Numbered from the stretch's first letter, positions 1 through 10,222 are shown. The stretch: 64,000 bases of DNA from Candidatus Rifleibacteriota bacterium (GCA_029565415.1 JAKQOH010000139.1:1-64000); one strand, 5' to 3'. The notes: generated by a model from the sequence alone, not told the origin. Numbers and translations: made by a program.

Positions 1-599
1 ATGTAGCCGCCCCAGATGAATCCTGCCCGCGGCCGGCCGGCTCCGGGCGCGCGGCTCGCGAGACGGAACGTGACGAGCAGGGCCGCGAACAGGAAGAGCG
101 CCTCGTAAAGCTGTGTTGGATGCCGGGCCAGGGCATCCCCGGCGGCGGGGAACCGGCAGGCCCACGGAAGCCCCGACGGTGCCCCGTAGCAGCACCCGTT
201 CGCAAAGCAGCCCAGGCGGCCGATCGTGTGGCCCATCGCCAGGGACGGCGCGATCACATCGCCGAGCAGACGGAGGCTGATTCCCTGTCGGCGCCCGAAG
301 GCGACGACCGCCAGGGCCGTCGCGACGAACCCGCCGTAGAACACGAGGCCGCCGCGGTTCAGGGCGAACAGGGACCAGACATCCCGGAACTGTTGGGGAT
401 AAAGGATGATATATAATATGCGAGATCCCGCGATCGCCGAGAACATGAACACGATCGCCAGGTCGATGATCTGGTCCCGGCTGATGCCGGACCGCTCGCA
501 CAGATGCAGCGCGACGCCGATGCCGCCGGCGAACGCGAGGGCGAGCAGCACACCGTAGACATGGATCGGGAAAGGGAGAAGAGAGGCGAGTTCACCCAT
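1..599 (-). CDS. lgt: Second prolipoprotein diacylglyceryl transferase (Lgt paralogue), 3' part cut by window edge
   Basis: Integral membrane enzyme that moves diacylglycerol from phosphatidylglycerol to the lipobox cysteine of prolipoproteins. The readable part (about 199 codons from ATG at 599) carries Lgt landmarks: NRGGLVFYGG, then GRLGCFANGCCYG, then HPTQLYE. Hydrophobic segments alternate with short loops as in Lgt. The gene starts inside the end of the upstream lgt gene, sharing 8 bases, so the two are translationally coupled. The sequence differs clearly from its neighbour, so it is an old paralogue and not a recent copy. The tyrosine in VFYGG stands where E. coli Lgt has the histidine of its SFHGG motif; this is known in other bacterial Lgt sequences. 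The C-terminus lies outside the window. Confidence 0.85.
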   Translation of the reverse strand, partial: MGELASLLPFPIHVYGVLLALAFAGGIGVALHLCERSGISRDQIIDLAIVFMFSAIAGSRILYIILYPQQFRDVWSLFALNRGGLVFYGGFVATALAVVAFGRRQGISLRLLGDVIAPSLAMGHTIGRLGCFANGCCYGAPSGLPWACRFPAAGDALARHPTQLYEALFLFAALLVTFRLASRAPGAGRPRAGFIWGGY

Positions 600-1482
600 G
601 CGTGTCGGGCTTTTCCGGGTCTGGCGTCGCTTCTGGCGGCGTCGCGACGGCCGCGGGTTCCGGAGGGGCTTTTGCTGCGTGCTCTCCGGCAGTCGGTTCG
701 GGGGCGGGCTTCACCGTGACCGGTGCCGACGAAGGCAGGATCAACAGTTCTTTCCGCTCCCGCAGCGACTGGACACCTGCCCAGCAGACCAGGGCCACGA
801 GGGCTCCGATCACCTGGGACAGCGTGAATCCGAACGCAAAGACGGGGTTGTCTCCCCGCCAGAACTCGATGACGAACCGGAGCGCCCCATACCCGCCCAA
901 CGCCAGGAGGATGATTTCGCCATAGGCCTGTCGCACGCGGCGATACCGCTGGACGATCAGGAACAGGGCCATACAGGCGATCGATTCGTACAACTGGGTC
1001 GGATGGACGGCGGTGTACCCGGCCCGCAGGAAGATGAACCCCCAGGTCTGGTCGGTTTCGATCCCGTAACAGCAGCCGTTCAGGAAACAGCCGAGCCGGG
1101 CGATCGCGATTCCGAGAGGAAGACCGAATCCCACGGCGTCCATGACACGCCAGAAGGGCAGCCGGCGCCATTTGAGATACAGGATGTCGAAGGCGAAGCT
1201 GCTGATGACCGCCCCGTAAAACGTCAGACCACCCCGCTCGAACGCGAAAAAACCGGCCCCGGGGCCGGTTCCGATTCCATATTCAGAAACATATAACAAG
1301 CGCGCGCCCAGGACGCCGACGACGAGCTGCATCAACAGCATGTCGAACACCGCTTCCCCGGGCAGGCCGTTTTTGACGGCTTCCCGGACGATCCAGAGGG
1401 TCGCGACCGTATACCCGATCGCAAGCAGCAGGCCATAGCTGTAGACATTGAACCAGCGTGTGGCGAAGAGGACCGGATACAT
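592..1482 (-). CDS. lgt: Prolipoprotein diacylglyceryl transferase Lgt
   Basis: First step of lipoprotein maturation at the inner membrane. The 296-residue protein has several transmembrane segments, the signature ARLGCFLNGCCYG at about residues 128-140, HPTQLYE at about 160-166 and FVIEFWRGD near 214. The last 45 or so residues form a Pro/Ala/Glu-rich tail not usual in Lgt and probably cytoplasmic. ATG at 1482 lies six bases after the lspA stop, so the order is lspA-lgt-lgt. The stop overlaps the start of the second lgt by 8 bases. Assignment to Lgt is firm; which paralogue carries the main activity is not known. Confidence 0.93.
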   Translation of the reverse strand: MYPVLFATRWFNVYSYGLLLAIGYTVATLWIVREAVKNGLPGEAVFDMLLMQLVVGVLGARLLYVSEYGIGTGPGAGFFAFERGGLTFYGAVISSFAFDILYLKWRRLPFWRVMDAVGFGLPLGIAIARLGCFLNGCCYGIETDQTWGFIFLRAGYTAVHPTQLYESIACMALFLIVQRYRRVRQAYGEIILLALGGYGALRFVIEFWRGDNPVFAFGFTLSQVIGALVALVCWAGVQSLRERKELLILPSSAPVTVKPAPEPTAGEHAAKAPPEPAAVATPPEATPDPEKPDTHG

Positions 1483-1488
1483 GGACCG

Positions 1489-2100
1489 TCAGGCGACCAG
1501 CGGCGCCGGATCCGCTTCCGCCGTCTCGCTCTGCTCCTCATCCTGGCTCAGCAGGAAGATGTCGACGAACAGCAGGAACACCCCGAGATCGATCGCGACA
1601 TCGGCCACGTTGAAGACGGGGAAATCATACTTTCCGAAATGGAACAGGAAGAAGTCGACGACGTAGCTGTAGACCACGCGATCATACAGGTTGCCGATCG
1701 CCCCGCCCACGAGCAATGCCAGGGACCAGCGCGTCAGCTTTTCGCGCGGGGGGAGCTGGAAACTGTAGTAGGTGATGATGACGATCATGACCAGCGCCAT
1801 CAGGATCGGCGGCAGCTTCCAGTCGGGAAACCAGCCGAAAGCGACCCCGGGATTCTTCACGAAGGTCAGGGTGAAGAAGTTCTTGAGGATCGGAATCGGC
1901 AGCTCCGAGGTGTTGGCGAGAATGGCCAGCTTCGTGATGCGGTCGAGGAAAAAGAAGATGACGGCATACAACAGGACGGAGGGCGCTCTGAGATAGTATC
2001 CCAGATTCTTCAGAATGAAGAAGGGATACGTCACGGCGATCAGCGCCGCCGTTCCGCCCGTTGCAAGGCACCACAGGAGTGTGTCGGTGAATTTCTTCAT
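1489..2100 (-). CDS. lspA: Lipoprotein signal peptidase (signal peptidase II)
   Basis: Membrane aspartyl protease that removes signal peptides from diacylglyceryl-prolipoproteins made by Lgt. Conserved blocks are FFLDRITKLAI (about 50-60), VKNPGVAFGWF (81-91), GGAIGNLYDR (132-141, with Asn137 and catalytic Asp140) and FNVADVAI (163-170, catalytic Asp167). The protein is 203 residues against about 160 for most LspA proteins, because of an N-terminal extension with an extra hydrophobic segment. Co-transcribed with two lgt genes, giving one lipoprotein-processing operon. A TATACT element on the minus strand at 2134-2129 is a possible -10, but no good -35 was seen. Confidence 0.95.
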   Translation of the reverse strand: MKKFTDTLLWCLATGGTAALIAVTYPFFILKNLGYYLRAPSVLLYAVIFFFLDRITKLAILANTSELPIPILKNFFTLTFVKNPGVAFGWFPDWKLPPILMALVMIVIITYYSFQLPPREKLTRWSLALLVGGAIGNLYDRVVYSYVVDFFLFHFGKYDFPVFNVADVAIDLGVFLLFVDIFLLSQDEEQSETAEADPAPLVA

Positions 2101-2301
2101 GGCTCGGTCATCCCCGGCGTGAAGGTGTAGTATACCAGTTCCTTTTTTCGGCAGGTATCATCCATTTCTGAACGGAATTTTTTTGGAATTCCGGGAGATT
2201 CGCCACCGGGTGAATTTTTTCTCAACTCCCGTCCCGTTCATGCCGATACACCGATGAACGAAACCAGTTTACCAGATCCAGTATGGGAGGTCCTTTCCCG
2301 C

Positions 2302-3330
2302 ATGAAATTCACGAGAAGTCTGCCGGCCCGTTCCGCAACGCTCTTCGTGCTCGTGATCCTGGCCGCGCTCATGTCGGTTGGCTGTTCCGACAGCACCAAC
2401 GATTCGAGTTCGACCGGTAACCCTCTGAGTGCCCTGCTGCCCCCCGGCACCACGTCCGGGCTGCCCACCGACGGAACCACCACGCACGTTGGTGCCATCG
2501 ACAAGCCGATCGTCAGCATTCCGACGACCGAGGGCTCGACCGACCACACCAACGCCCCGCTGCTGGACAACATGCACCCCGGCTGGCAGCAGTCGGACTG
2601 TTTCAGTTGTCACACCGATCAGAGCCGGATTCCGGACCACAGCTATCCCGACACGAGTCTCTGCTATCTGTGTCACGGCACCAACGGCCTGCCCGGCTTC
2701 GATGACAAGACTCCCCCGCTCGTGAAGGGCATTCTCGCCTATCCGTCCAAGAGCTCGGTCACCATCAACTGGACGACCGACGAGGCCTGCATCAGCCGTC
2801 TGATCCTCCGCACCAAGGAGGGCGATCGCCTCGAGTTCCCCGTCAGCACCACCTACGTCACGTCACACAAATACACCGTGAGCGGCCTGCTGCCCTCCAC
2901 CACCTACACCTACGAGATCATCGCGACCGACAAGAACCGCAACGTGACCAGCACCGCGGCCTGCGCGACCCTGAGCTTCACCACGCTTGCCGCCGCCACG
3001 ACCACCACCACCACGCCCGGAACCACGCCCGGGACCACGCCTTCGGACCCCCAGGGGTTCTTCAGCACGATCACCGTCGAGGATATCGAGCCCTACTCGG
3101 TCCGCCTCCGCTGGACCACCAAGAGCGCCGCGAAATGCATCCTGCACGTCGAGCTGCCGGATCTGGGCACCGAACGTGTCTACGACATGGGGGCCGCGGC
3201 CACCTCGTTCAATTTCATCGTGCCCGAACTGTATGCCGACAAGGCCTACAATGCCTATGTCGTCGGCTACGATGCGGCCAATGTGGAATACAAATCCAAG
3301 AAGGTTTCGTTCAAGACCGACAAACCCTGA
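2302..3330 (+). CDS. Di-haem c-type lipoprotein with two fibronectin-III-like domains
   Basis: Predicted envelope lipoprotein of unknown role. ATG at 2302 is chosen over an upstream in-frame ATG at 2254 because a GGGAGGT ribosome site precedes it and the product then starts with a normal lipoprotein signal peptide ending in the lipobox MSVGC (Cys28). After a Ser/Thr/Pro-rich spacer come two CXXCH haem motifs, CFSCH (about 100-104) and CYLCH (121-125), then two beta-rich stretches like fibronectin type III repeats (about 141-235 and 255-342) joined by a Thr/Pro-rich linker. The TTYTYEIIATDKNRN segment is typical of Fn3. Few-haem CXXCH modules plus Fn3 domains suggest a surface electron-transfer or cytochrome-like adhesion protein; that is inference. 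It is transcribed alone and followed by a strong terminator. Confidence 0.8.
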   Translation: MKFTRSLPARSATLFVLVILAALMSVGCSDSTNDSSSTGNPLSALLPPGTTSGLPTDGTTTHVGAIDKPIVSIPTTEGSTDHTNAPLLDNMHPGWQQSDCFSCHTDQSRIPDHSYPDTSLCYLCHGTNGLPGFDDKTPPLVKGILAYPSKSSVTINWTTDEACISRLILRTKEGDRLEFPVSTTYVTSHKYTVSGLLPSTTYTYEIIATDKNRNVTSTAACATLSFTTLAAATTTTTTPGTTPGTTPSDPQGFFSTITVEDIEPYSVRLRWTTKSAAKCILHVELPDLGTERVYDMGAAATSFNFIVPELYADKAYNAYVVGYDAANVEYKSKKVSFKTDKP

Positions 3331-3349
3331 GTCTGTCCCGATCCTCCCT

Positions 3350-3388
3350 CGACGGCCGGCGGATTTCACCCGCCGGCCGTCGTTCTGT
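3350..3388 (+). terminator. Rho-independent terminator after the di-haem lipoprotein gene
   Basis: A 13-base perfect stem (cgacggccggcgg at 3350-3362 pairing with ccgccggccgtcg at 3370-3382) with a short atttcac-type loop, followed by TTCTGTT. It ends the lipoprotein transcript just before the accD promoter. Confidence 0.85.
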
Positions 3389-3416
3389 TGAAAAGACGGA
3401 CGAAATCTGTTATAAC
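3388..3416 (+). promoter_or_regulatory. Sigma70-type promoter of the accD-accA-sigA operon
   Basis: TTGAAA at 3388-3393, a 17-base spacer, and TATAAC at 3411-3416. This predicts a start near 3423 and a leader of about 40 bases before accD. The -35 begins in the tail of the preceding terminator. Confidence 0.75.
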
Positions 3417-3462
3417 CCTTGCTCATGACGCTCAACTGCCCGTCAGAACGAAAGAGCAGAGG

Positions 3463-4303
3463 ATGAACTTCCTCGAGAGGTTGATCGGCCCCCGCAAGAC
3501 GGATGCACCGTCCGAACTGTGGGAAAAATGCCCTTCCTGCGGCGCGGTCCTCATCAGCAAGGACCTGGCCCGTGCCCTCTACATCTGCTCGAAATGCGAC
3601 CAGCATCTGCGCATGCCGATCTGGGACCGCATCGCGCTGCTCACCGACGGTGCCTCGTTCGTCGAGGCGGATCAGGACATCGAATCCGTCGATCCCCTCG
3701 GATTCATCGATACGGCTCCATACCCCGACCGTCTGAAAAAGGCGTTCAAAAAGACCGATGCGTTCGATGCCGTCATCTGCGGCGAAGGGCGGCTCGACGG
3801 TCGCCCCGTTCTACTGGGCGTGATGGATTTCGAGTTCATGGGCGGCAGCATGGGTTCGGTGGTGGGGGAGAAAATCACCCGGCTGCTGGAACGGGCCGCC
3901 GCGACGCGACTCCCCGCGATCGTCGTCTCCGCTTCGGGCGGAGCACGCATGCAGGAAGGCATATTCTCCCTGATGCAGATGGCGAAAACCTCCGCCGCTG
4001 TGGCCCGCATGAATGCCGCGAAGGTGCCCTACGTCTCGATCCTCACCGACCCTACCACCGGCGGGGTTTCGGCAAGCTTCGCCAGCCTGGGGGATGTGAA
4101 TATCGCCGAACCTGGCGCCCTGATCGGCTTTGCCGGCCCGCGCGTGATCGAACAGACGATCCGTCAGAAGCTGCCGGACGGTTTCCAGCGCTCCGAATTC
4201 CTGCTCAGTCATGGCATGGTCGACATGGTCGTGCATCGCCGCTCGCTCAAGCAGACGCTTGCCCGCCTGTTCACCATGATTCTCGGCCCCCTGGAGGCCC
4301 CAC

Positions 4304-4314
<11 letters not shown>
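3463..4314 (+). CDS. accD: Acetyl-CoA carboxylase, carboxyltransferase beta subunit
   Basis: With AccA it transfers the carboxyl group from carboxybiotin-BCCP to acetyl-CoA, the committed step of fatty acid synthesis. The 283-residue product begins MNFLERLIGP and has the zinc ribbon CX2C-X15-CX2C (Cys23, 26, 42, 45). The crotonase-fold core follows with VVSASGGARMQEG and TDPTTGGVSASFASLGD. ATG at 3463 has an AGAGG site directly upstream; earlier in-frame starts lack one. Its 3' end overlaps accA by 11 bases, which helps equal production of the two subunits. Confidence 0.96.
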
Positions 4315-5273
<959 letters not shown>

Positions 5274-5281
<8 letters not shown>

Positions 5282-6305
5282 CAAGAAACAGAAAAGCAAA
5301 ACCGAGGATCCGGAGTCGGACGTCACCCAGCCGAAAAAACGCGGCCGGAAACCGGCAGAAAGCACCGTTCCTCCCGTCGAGGATGCCGTGCCGTCCGTTC
5401 CCGCCGACGAAGCCGAGGATGGCCCTTCCCCGGAAGAGCTGATGGAGCCCGAAGTCGACGAGGCGGAAGAGCGGGAATCGATCTTCGACGACTCGGTCAA
5501 ACTCTACCTGCAGCGGCTCAGCAAACTTTCCCTCGCCACCCGGGAAGAGGAGATCGACTTTGCCTCCCGCGCCCGGGCCGGCGACCCCGAAGCCAAGCAG
5601 GCCCTCGTCGAGGCCAATCTGCGCCTCGTCGTCAGCATCGCGAAGAAATACACGAATCGCGGCCTCCTGTTCCTCGACCTGATCCAGGAGGGCAACCTCG
5701 GCCTGCTGCGCTCCGTCGACAAGTTCGATTACCGGCTCGGGTACAAGTTCTCGACCTACTCCACCTGGTGGATCCGCCAGGCGATCACCCGTGCCCTTGC
5801 CGAGCAGTCCCGCGTCATCCGCATTCCCGTGCATATCATGGAGATCGTGAACAAGGTCCGCAAGACCGCGCGCACCTTTTCCCAGGAGCACGGCCGCGAA
5901 CCGACGATCGAGGAGATCGCGAAGATCAGCGGCCTGCCCGTCGAGAAAATCGAGGAAGTCAGCCGCCAGACGCAGGAGCCGGTCTCCCTTGGCCTGACCG
6001 TCAGCAACAAGGAAGACAGCACCCTCGAGAGCTTCATCCCCGACTCGGATGCCGCGAGCCCCGAAGAGGCCATCGTCGACACGCTCCTCAAGGAGCAGAT
6101 CGACCTGGTGCTCAGCGCCCTCTCCGAGCGCGAGCGCCAGGTCGTCCAGTTGCGGTTCGGCATCGACACGGGTATCCCCCGCTCCCTCGAGGAGATCGGC
6201 CGCATCATGAACATCACCCGCGAACGGGTGCGCCAGATCGAGGAAAAAGCCCTCAAGAAGCTGCGCACCGCCGGGGCCCACCTGAAGGATTATTACAACC
6301 GCTGA
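5274..6305 (+). CDS. sigA: RNA polymerase primary-type sigma factor (RpoD/SigA family)
   Basis: Directs RNA polymerase to -10/-35 promoters. The 343-residue protein has an acidic, Lys/Pro-rich N-terminus in place of a full region 1.1, region 1.2 ([20 protein letters not shown]), region 2 with [18 protein letters not shown] and [16 protein letters not shown], region 3, and region 4.2 helix-turn-helix [23 protein letters not shown] at 5274 overlaps the accA stop; a second ATG at 5265 is possible. It is short for a group 1 sigma factor and could be a group 2 (RpoS-like) protein, but the -10 and -35 reading helices are canonical. It faces a minus-strand gene 29 bases beyond its stop. Confidence 0.92.
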
Positions 6306-6334
6306 TCCGAAGCCCGGAACGGCCGTTTTCGCGG

Positions 6335-7138
6335 CTATTTCAGGATGTCGAACAGGTCTGCGGGCATCGTCCCCGGGTCCGTATCGGCCGGCTTCGGCGC
6401 CGCGTCCGGCTCCGTCGCGTTCTCGAACTCGAACACCGTGTCGCTTGCCGAGCCCGTGTTGAGGCCCAGCGCCGAAGCGACGCCCTGGGCCGTGCTCTTC
6501 TTCATGCCGTTGCGGAGAAACCCGTCGAGAGCCCGCACCTGACGCGCGTTCGGGTAGAGCGCCAGGAAGGTTTCGAGATGCTGGCTCAGCAGTCGCCGGT
6601 GGTCCGCGTTGATATCCTGCTGGCCCCGCTTGAGCCGCTCGGAAAGATCCGCATCGCGGTTCTTGTCGACCCCGATCGAGGCGAGCAGGGCTTCCCGGAA
6701 CAGGTTGTTCAGCGGATACGCCAGCTCCCGGGCATTGAAGGCCGGGACGCCCATCATCGGCATCGTAACCCAGGTTCCGGGCAGCGCCTGGTCGAAGACC
6801 CGCGCGAACACGCCGCTGCCGAAACGGCGGGCCAGTCTCGCGATCTCGACCGCCTCGGGTAAAAATCTATAGTATTGCAAATGTATCGACCAGAGGTCCC
6901 GCTCGGCGGGGGCCGGTGGCAGCGAAGCCGTGCCCAGCAGGCCGAACGGCTGGGAAAGCCGCTCGAGCGCCAGGCGGTCGTTCGCCAGAATGCCCATCGT
7001 CCGGGCCTCGTTGTTCATCAGCCAGGCCGTGAACGGGGCCTCGGGGGAGGGGGACTGCTGGCCCCGGCTCGCGACGGAAACGGCCAGGAGGGCGAGTAGA
7101 AGGGTGGCGGCCACAAGCCGCCGGACGGGTTGTGTCAT
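6335..7138 (-). CDS. Secreted protein of unknown function
   Basis: Not recognised. ATG at 7138 overlaps the upstream stop (ATGA), so it is coupled to the gene at 7135-7854. The 267-residue product begins with a clear signal peptide (about residues 1-28, cut likely after SVASRG), then a mixed helical domain with many Leu/Arg/Phe residues. The C-terminal 40 residues are acidic and Pro-rich. No cysteines or catalytic motifs are evident. It probably acts in the periplasm with the preceding secreted protein, as both sit downstream of the RNase G operon. Confidence 0.7.
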   Translation of the reverse strand: MTQPVRRLVAATLLLALLAVSVASRGQQSPSPEAPFTAWLMNNEARTMGILANDRLALERLSQPFGLLGTASLPPAPAERDLWSIHLQYYRFLPEAVEIARLARRFGSGVFARVFDQALPGTWVTMPMMGVPAFNARELAYPLNNLFREALLASIGVDKNRDADLSERLKRGQQDINADHRRLLSQHLETFLALYPNARQVRALDGFLRNGMKKSTAQGVASALGLNTGSASDTVFEFENATEPDAAPKPADTDPGTMPADLFDILK

Positions 7139-7854
7139 GGCTTCACCCCCGTGAGTTTGCAGCTCGAAGAACGCGTCTCGCGCACGCTCCACAGATCGCG
7201 CGTGACGGCGATCTCCTTGTTGGCGTAGGTCAGTTCGTAACTGACCGTCCAGTCTGCGCGGTCGGGACAGCCCGTTTCGAGATTCAGCACCAGCGTGCCC
7301 CGCGACTGGAGGCTGCGGCTGATGACACGGTCGGAAGGCAGGGTGACGGAGCCGGTCACCGTGACCGTCGCCTTTTTCTTCGATCCGTCGAGGCCGGTCA
7401 GCGTCGTTTCCCAGGAGGCGGGCACCGTGCCTTTGCCCAGCGGGAACGACGTGGTCTGCTTCCAGGGCTTGCCGGTCACCGCGTCCCCCTCCGGAAACAC
7501 CGCGAAAAACGGAAGCTCGGTTCCCGGCTCGGACGGCGAGGCCACCACGGCCCCGTTCGGGCGCATATACCGCCGGATCCGCCGGTCACCGGACAGGATG
7601 TCGAGGACGTAAACCCCGTCACGAAAGGCCAGAACGAGGACCTCGAGCTTCGTGGTCCGTTCCTGCGGGTGTGACGACCGGATCTCGTTCGACGAGACCT
7701 CGCTCGTCGAACGCTGGACGATTTCGTAGCTGTAGGTCGAGCCGACTTTCAGCCGGTAGGCGAGCGGAAGGGCCGACACCGGAACGGTCAGCGCAAGAGT
7801 ATACAGGGCCAGCAGGACGATTCTGGCCAGAGGGGAACCTGGTGCTCCCGCCAT
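7135..7854 (-). CDS. Secreted beta-rich protein of unknown function
   Basis: A 239-residue product with an N-terminal signal peptide (hydrophobic ARIVLLALYTLALTVPVSA, about 10-28) and a body of alternating beta strands beginning LAYRLKVGSTYSYEI. This pattern resembles secreted beta-sandwich proteins of unknown function in diderm bacteria. Two cysteines (near 194 and 233) could form a disulfide. ATG at 7854 lies six bases after the RNase G stop. The family is not identified. Confidence 0.7.
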   Translation of the reverse strand: MAGAPGSPLARIVLLALYTLALTVPVSALPLAYRLKVGSTYSYEIVQRSTSEVSSNEIRSSHPQERTTKLEVLVLAFRDGVYVLDILSGDRRIRRYMRPNGAVVASPSEPGTELPFFAVFPEGDAVTGKPWKQTTSFPLGKGTVPASWETTLTGLDGSKKKATVTVTGSVTLPSDRVISRSLQSRGTLVLNLETGCPDRADWTVSYELTYANKEIAVTRDLWSVRETRSSSCKLTGVKP

Positions 7855-7860
7855 CGGTGA

Positions 7861-9510
7861 TCAGCCCTCCTTCGTGCGTGACGTTCCCCGACCGCCGCGG
7901 CCGCCGCGCCGGCGTTTCTGCGGTTTCCGGTCCGGGGCCTGGCCGGCGGGTGCGGTTCCCGGCGATCTGGGGCCGCTCATCGGCTCCTTCGGCCTGTTGT
8001 CAGACCTGGCAGGCGGCGGAGTGGGGCGGGTCTCCCCGACGATACGGCCGGCGCCCGTGTCTATTGTATAACTTTCGATATCCAATCCGTACTGCGGCTG
8101 GAGCGTGATGGTGCGGCCGCACCGCTTTTCGAGCTCTTTCAGCCGCGCCTCGCCGGGGCCGCGCAGGGCTTCGACCACCTGCTGATGAGCCCGAACCGTG
8201 ATCGCCGGGGTCTCGTAACGCGACGCCTCGTCGAGAATGCGGTTGCGGATGCGGTTGACGAGGGTGATCAGCGAAAGCGTCATCCGACGGCCCTGGCAGC
8301 AGGGGCAGGGGGATTTGAGGATCTCCTCGAGACTGTGCGAGGTGCGCCGCCGCGTCATCTGCACGAGGCCGAGTTCCGAAAAGTCCAGGATGTGGGGCCG
8401 GTTCCGGTCATTCTTCATCGCGTCCCGAAACGCTTTCAGAACCTTTGCCCGGTGCTTCGCGTCATTCATATCGATGAAATCGATCACGATCATCCCGGCG
8501 AGGTTGCGCAGCCGGATCTGCCGCGCGATCTCCTTCGCCGTCTCGAGGTTGACCTTGAAGACGGTCTCCTCGAGGTCGACGCCGCCGGCGAACCGGCCCG
8601 AGTTGACGTCGATCGTGGAAAGAGCCTCGGTGCGCTCGATGACGAGCGAGGCCCCCGACTCCAGCACGATCTTCGGTTGGAGGGCGTTGTCGATCTCCCG
8701 GTCGATGCCGTAGGCGTCGAACAGCGGGGCCGGCCCCTTGTACAATTCAAGGCCGGCGCGCTGGAGCGGCGACAGGAAATCGCACATCTCCAGGATGTTC
8801 CGGTAGGCCTCTTCCGAGTCGATGAGACACTGGTCGACATCGTCGGTGAAATACTCGCGCACGATCTTCAGCGGCAGCGGAATGTCCCGGTGCAGCAGCG
8901 TTCGCGGCGGAGCCGTCTTGATCTTCTTTTCGACCTGCTCCCACAGCCGGAGCAGCAGCTTCAGATCGGCCGCGAGCTCCCGCTCCTCGAGCCCTTCGGC
9001 CGCCGTCCGGAAGATGATCCCCATACCTTTCGGGCAGATCCGCTTCGCGATCGCGCGGATCCGTTCCCGCTCACTGTCGGGGCCGATGCGCCGGGATATC
9101 CCGATGTGGTCGACCATCGGCATCAACACCAGGTACCGGCCGGGGAACGAGAGGGTCATCGTCGAACGCGGCCCCTTCACGCCCGTCGGCTCCTTCAGGA
9201 TCTGCAGGATGACTTCCTGGCCCACCTTGAGCTGCTGCTCGATGGGGGCACGGAACACGTCCTGGAGATCATCGTCGCCTTCGCCGGTATCGACGCCCGA
9301 CAGGGTCAGATATGCGTCTTTCTGGAGACCGATGTCGACGAAAGCCGATTGGGTGCCGGGCAGGATGTTCGACACCCGGCCCTTGAAAATACACCCGACG
9401 ATCTTTTCCGAGTCGGGAATCTCGTGGAATACCTCCACGACTTTCCCGTCCTCGAGCAGGGCGGCCCGTGTTTCATAGGGCCCGCTATTGATAAGAATGC
9501 GTCTCGACAA
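7861..9510 (-). CDS. rng: Ribonuclease G/E family endoribonuclease
   Basis: Endonuclease that cleaves single-stranded RNA near 5'-monophosphate ends, used in rRNA maturation and mRNA decay. The 549-residue protein has an S1 RNA-binding domain (about 35-125), a DNase I-like catalytic domain with TIDVNSGRF (Asp301) and VIDFIDM (Asp344), and the zinc-link CPCC at 402-405. A basic Arg/Gly-rich tail (about 505-549) is probably an extra RNA contact and is longer than in E. coli RNase G. Translation starts with TTG at 9510, backed by AAGGAG eight bases upstream. It follows the TIGR03960-TIGR03936 pair, a gene order known from Clostridia, but the ribosomal L21/L27 genes often found next are absent. 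Confidence 0.93.
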   Translation of the reverse strand: MSRRILINSGPYETRAALLEDGKVVEVFHEIPDSEKIVGCIFKGRVSNILPGTQSAFVDIGLQKDAYLTLSGVDTGEGDDDLQDVFRAPIEQQLKVGQEVILQILKEPTGVKGPRSTMTLSFPGRYLVLMPMVDHIGISRRIGPDSERERIRAIAKRICPKGMGIIFRTAAEGLEERELAADLKLLLRLWEQVEKKIKTAPPRTLLHRDIPLPLKIVREYFTDDVDQCLIDSEEAYRNILEMCDFLSPLQRAGLELYKGPAPLFDAYGIDREIDNALQPKIVLESGASLVIERTEALSTIDVNSGRFAGGVDLEETVFKVNLETAKEIARQIRLRNLAGMIVIDFIDMNDAKHRAKVLKAFRDAMKNDRNRPHILDFSELGLVQMTRRRTSHSLEEILKSPCPCCQGRRMTLSLITLVNRIRNRILDEASRYETPAITVRAHQQVVEALRGPGEARLKELEKRCGRTITLQPQYGLDIESYTIDTGAGRIVGETRPTPPPARSDNRPKEPMSGPRSPGTAPAGQAPDRKPQKRRRGGRGGRGTSRTKEG

Positions 9511-9553
9511 GAAAAAACTCCTTCGGTTGAAAAAATGGTCTGGCGCCTGCCGG

Positions 9554-10222
9554 TCACTCGAGGAAGCAGATGCGTTCCACGCCCAGCAGGGCTTCCCGCT
9601 CCGGGCCGAGTTCCTCGGCGAGAGCGGTGATGATCTTGGAAACGGACGGCTGGCCCTTGCCGCCCTGGGAAAAATCCACTGTCAGGCCGGGAAGGCCGTT
9701 TTCCTCCTCCTCCCGGATCGCCAGGACGGCGGAGCCGATCACATACTGCCGGGCCTCGCTGCCGCGCCGCAGGATGAACGCCCGCTCCGGATCCGACAGG
9801 AAGGCGCGGACGCGGGCCGTCGTGTCGGCCGCACCGGCCGTGAACGGCAGCCGGTACCGGACGCGATGATCCCCCGAAAGCATCGGGGCTTTCAGGGCGA
9901 CGCTCTCGGCACGCAGGATGTTCATCCCCTCGGGGAGCAGGCCGGAGAACGCCGCTGCAACCGCTTCCGGTTCCCGGGAGGCGCTCAGATACAGGTCGAA
10001 GAACTCGCACCGGCTGGCCTGTCCCAGTGGAAGCGGCGGCCCGAAGCTGGTCTTGGGCCGGGTGTGGCAGCCCTGCGTGAGGGCGTAGGGCAGGCCGGAC
10101 CGGCGGACGGCGCGGAGCAGGGCCTCCATCAGGTCGAGATGGGCCTGGTAGATCGAGGCCCCATGACGGGTGTAATGGATGCGATACCGGAATTCCAGGG
10201 GGGGCTGGGCGGGGGTGGTCAT
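9554..10222 (-). CDS. TIGR03936 family (DUF2344) radical-SAM-linked protein
   Basis: A 222-residue product beginning MTTPAQPPLEFRYRIHYTRH. The motif set FRYRIHYTRHGASIYQAHLDLMEAL, then THTRPKTSFGPPLPLG-like sequence, marks the DUF2344 family, which is found next to or fused to TIGR03960 radical-SAM proteins. Its exact role is not established; a link to RNA modification or ribosome function has been suggested by gene neighbourhood only. ATG at 10222 overlaps the upstream stop by four bases. Confidence 0.85.
   Translation of the reverse strand: MTTPAQPPLEFRYRIHYTRHGASIYQAHLDLMEALLRAVRRSGLPYALTQGCHTRPKTSFGPPLPLGQASRCEFFDLYLSASREPEAVAAAFSGLLPEGMNILRAESVALKAPMLSGDHRVRYRLPFTAGAADTTARVRAFLSDPERAFILRRGSEARQYVIGSAVLAIREEEENGLPGLTVDFSQGGKGQPSVSKIITALAEELGPEREALLGVERICFLE

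Noticed and set aside
8185..9630. 481-codon plus-strand frame antisense to RNase G
   Set aside because: Composition is a mirror of the RNase G codons and no domain is visible.
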